Below are positions 62,199 through 64,000 of a stretch of 64,000 bases of DNA, piece by piece. Each line of letters starts with the position of its first letter. Position 1 is the first letter of the stretch. A program made the translations under genes and the position numbers. The notes beneath the pieces are model-generated. The model was not told the DNA's origin. It did not search any database and was given only the letters and a program-made list of their open reading frames with translations. Source of the stretch: Chryseobacterium sp. MYb7 (GTDB lineage Bacteria > Bacteroidota > Bacteroidia > Flavobacteriales > Weeksellaceae). Location of the stretch: NCBI RefSeq assembly GCF_002979455.1, contig NZ_PCOU01000027.1, positions 1 to 64,000 on the forward strand, given 5' to 3'.

Positions 62199-62894
62199 TT
62201 AGTTATTATACACTAAAATCTGCATTTTGGTAAGTATACATTCTTTATCTTGATTATATCCACCGTAATTATTTGGGTCCACATTAACTTTTGCAGTACC
62301 ACTCCACGACGTATATTGAATCTTAAATGTATAAGTTCCTGCAGGAAGTGACACTGACTTTAAAAAAGTTACAGGAATAGGGAGATCAACTAATCCCCCC
62401 GGAGAATTACCTACTTTTGATGTATAAGCCGAAGATATTTTAACTCCATCTTGTACTAAGCTAAATACGCCTTGTGAAGAAATTCCTCCACTAGGAAAAT
62501 TGGTCGCATATCCCAAAACAGTAAATAAAAATGTTTGGGTCATTCCTGCAGGTACTGTTATTGTTTTTGTAAGTTGTGGCACATCAATTGTCTGTTCTGC
62601 TGTAGCTGTAGCTTCGTCTTTCTCTTTTACATACATAGCGCTGTTAACACTTCCACTTACCGTATTCAAGGTCTGCTATGCAGGTGCGGCTCCTGGTCCT
62701 TTAGAAGTCAGTATCTGCCCTGATGTTCCCGATGAACCTGCAGTAGTGGCATTTCCACCTACGTTTACTTCATTCACTACCTGTAAGGAACCGCTAACGT
62801 GCAATGTTTTTTGCGGGGTCATTGTTTGAATTCCTACTTGCGATAAAAAAAATGATGGAATTAATAAAATCCCGAATAATAAATTCTTTTTCAT
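62199..62894 (-). pseudogene. Paralogue of the secreted protein, killed by an amber codon
   Basis: Full frame of 231 codons parallel to the 265-aa neighbour. It opens MKKNLLFGILLIPSFFLSQV, continues GTSGQILTSKGPGAAPA, then TAG at 62676-62678 where the intact paralogue has tryptophan (APAWQTLNTVSG), and goes on in frame QTLNTVSGSVNSAMYV to CILTKMQILVYNN. A single TGG to TAG change explains it. It also lacks about 40 residues present in the neighbour (NSSQGSMGTTSVTVN region). Its own terminator is intact, so decay looks recent. Confidence 0.85.
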
Positions 62895-63685
62895 GTTTTG
62901 TATTTATAAAATTATTTGACTTTTTCTAAAGAAAGAGAGAAATGCTAAATGGCTTAGATTTATCTATAAGCATTCAATCTTTCAAAGCTCCAACTCTATT
63001 TTCGAAAGTATTATACAAAACATTTGCATCTATTTTAACTTTAAACTTCTACTCAATAGAATTAGAATTAAATCAATTAAAAAATTATCTTGATTTTTTT
63101 GGTCTAAACTATTTTTTTCCATTAAACAAAACAAAATACAACAAATATACATCACGTATTTAACACAATAATAATCAATAATTTACGCTATTTTCCATCG
63201 AAACATAAGTAAATCTTATTGAAAGACATACTTTGAACTAACTAAACATGATTCTAAAATAATTGCAGTTTTTGTCGTTTCAAATCAAATTTTAAATGAT
63301 CAATCTGTTTAGCTTTCTTTCTCATGAAAAATAAATGTTTATAAGATCACATAGTACATCACAAAAAGAGGCTGTCTCAAAAGTATCATTCTGAACACAG
63401 GCTGAAGATCTGTGAACGTAATTAAGAATCTAATATATTGGGTTATTAATGAGATCTTCCTTCGTCAGAAATCGAAGATTCAACGTAATCAATAATAAAA
63501 GCCAAATTATTTGACTGTCGAATTTGTGTACAAATGTAATACTGTAATTTTATATTTAAAAAATGATGTAACAGATGATGCATAAAAAAACCGCAGAACT
63601 AAAGTTCTGCGGTTCGTTGTTTGGTTAAAAGATTATAAGATCAACAAATGATCATCATTCAACTTTTTCACTTATTATATTGTCA
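62895..63685. other. 791-bp gene-free stretch with repeat-like text
   Basis: An open frame at 62942-63163 has no start context or likeness and is rejected. The part 63365-63535 (GAGGCTGTCTCAAAAGTATC, CACAGGCTGAAGATCTGTGA, TCGTCAGAAATCGAAGATTC) reads like dispersed Chryseobacterium intergenic sequence. The fabH terminator lies at 63584-63614. Nothing else recognised. Confidence 0.45.
63584..63614 (-). terminator. Intrinsic terminator for fabH
   Basis: Stem AACCGCAGAAC / GTTCTGCGGTT, A run on the plus strand giving U residues on the minus-strand RNA. Same stem as at 60955. Confidence 0.85.
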
Positions 63686-64000
63686 TTAATATTCAAACAA
63701 TACACTACCCCATGTAAATCCGCTTCCAAAAGCCGAAAGAAGTATCAGATCACCTCGCTTAATTTTGCCTTGTTCAATTGCTTCACTTAATGCAATGGGA
63801 ATAGAAGCTGCCGTTGTATTTCCGTATTTCTGAATATTATTAAAAATCTTATCATCTGGCAGTTCAAATTTTTGCTGAACAAACTGAGCAATTCTAAGAT
63901 TCGCCTGGTGTGGAATGAACATATCAAGATCTTCAATTGTTTTTCCTGCTTTGTTGAGAGCTTCCATCATAGTTTCCGGAAATCTTGTTACTGCATGTTT
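63686..64000 (-). CDS. fabH: 3-oxoacyl-ACP synthase III, 3' end (partial)
   Basis: The frame runs off the window; 105 C-terminal residues are visible (starting HAVTRFPETMMEALNKAG). Two of the three catalytic residues are seen: His in MFIPHQANLRIAQF and Asn in YGNTTAASIPIALSEA. The GDLILLSAFGSGFTWGSVLF ending is diagnostic. Starts fatty-acid chains from acetyl-CoA and malonyl-ACP in the cytoplasm. The N-terminal half and the true start are outside the window. Confidence 0.9.
   Translation of the reverse strand, partial: KHAVTRFPETMMEALNKAGKTIEDLDMFIPHQANLRIAQFVQQKFELPDDKIFNNIQKYGNTTAASIPIALSEAIEQGKIKRGDLILLSAFGSGFTWGSVLFEY

Noticed and set aside
62942-63163. Open frame of 73 codons left of fabH
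   Set aside because: AT-rich, no start context, no likeness to any protein; probably chance.

Overview
The window is AT-rich chromosomal DNA from a member of the Flavobacteriia, most like Chryseobacterium or a close relative in the Weeksellaceae. The signs are a type IX secretion (T9SS) C-terminal sorting domain, Bacteroidota-type promoters with a TAnnTTTG -7 box, few Shine-Dalgarno sites, DUF6443-type RHS proteins and a DUF6526 gene. The genus is an inference from style, not from a marker gene. I see no tRNA, rRNA, CRISPR array or intact insertion sequence.

Layout. 1-1.4 kb: a helix-turn-helix regulator and an unknown protein. 1.9-11.5 kb: a tight five-gene operon with a T9SS-sorted protein, two large secreted RHS proteins, a small membrane protein and an Imm33/DUF2185-like immunity protein, followed by a decayed remnant and dispersed repeats. 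11.9-14.1 kb: an acyltransferase and an exported alpha/beta hydrolase. 14.5-19.2 kb: egtD, egtB and a two-gene ABC importer, read as an ergothioneine synthesis and uptake operon. The importer's substrate-binding domain looks circularly permuted. 19.2-23.6 kb: a lipoprotein, a DUF3592 pseudogene, a serine hydrolase, a membrane-bound XRE regulator and a CPBP protease.

25.5-30.1 kb is the most unusual region: an R-body (refractile body) locus. It has a divergent Reb-like gene, four unfamiliar proteins (one possibly extended by slippage on an A10 run), a small Reb-like protein and five near-identical tandem RebB genes separated by small hairpins. A convergent four-gene operon with a 7TM protein, a NarL-type histidine kinase and a LuxR-type response regulator is a candidate controller.

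33-43 kb: ordinary accessory and housekeeping genes (LysE exporter, AraC and Crp regulators, flavin reductases, aminopeptidase P, topoisomerase IB), a frameshifted DUF6526 gene and a candidate small RNA. 43.4-54.3 kb: a complete urea-use island on the minus strand, with ureABC, ureEFGD, an outer-membrane protein inside the operon, a nickel permease, a urea channel and a TonB-dependent receptor that may bring in nickel. 54.7-64 kb: pruA, two small lipoproteins (one preceded by 15 perfect copies of a heptamer), a TPR-AraC sensor-regulator, a thioredoxin-like protein, a pair of secreted paralogues (one killed by an amber codon) and the 3' end of fabH.

Several genes are broken by a single change (a DUF3592 nonsense codon, a DUF6526 T-run indel, an amber codon in the secreted paralogue). 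All should be checked against reads before being treated as real.
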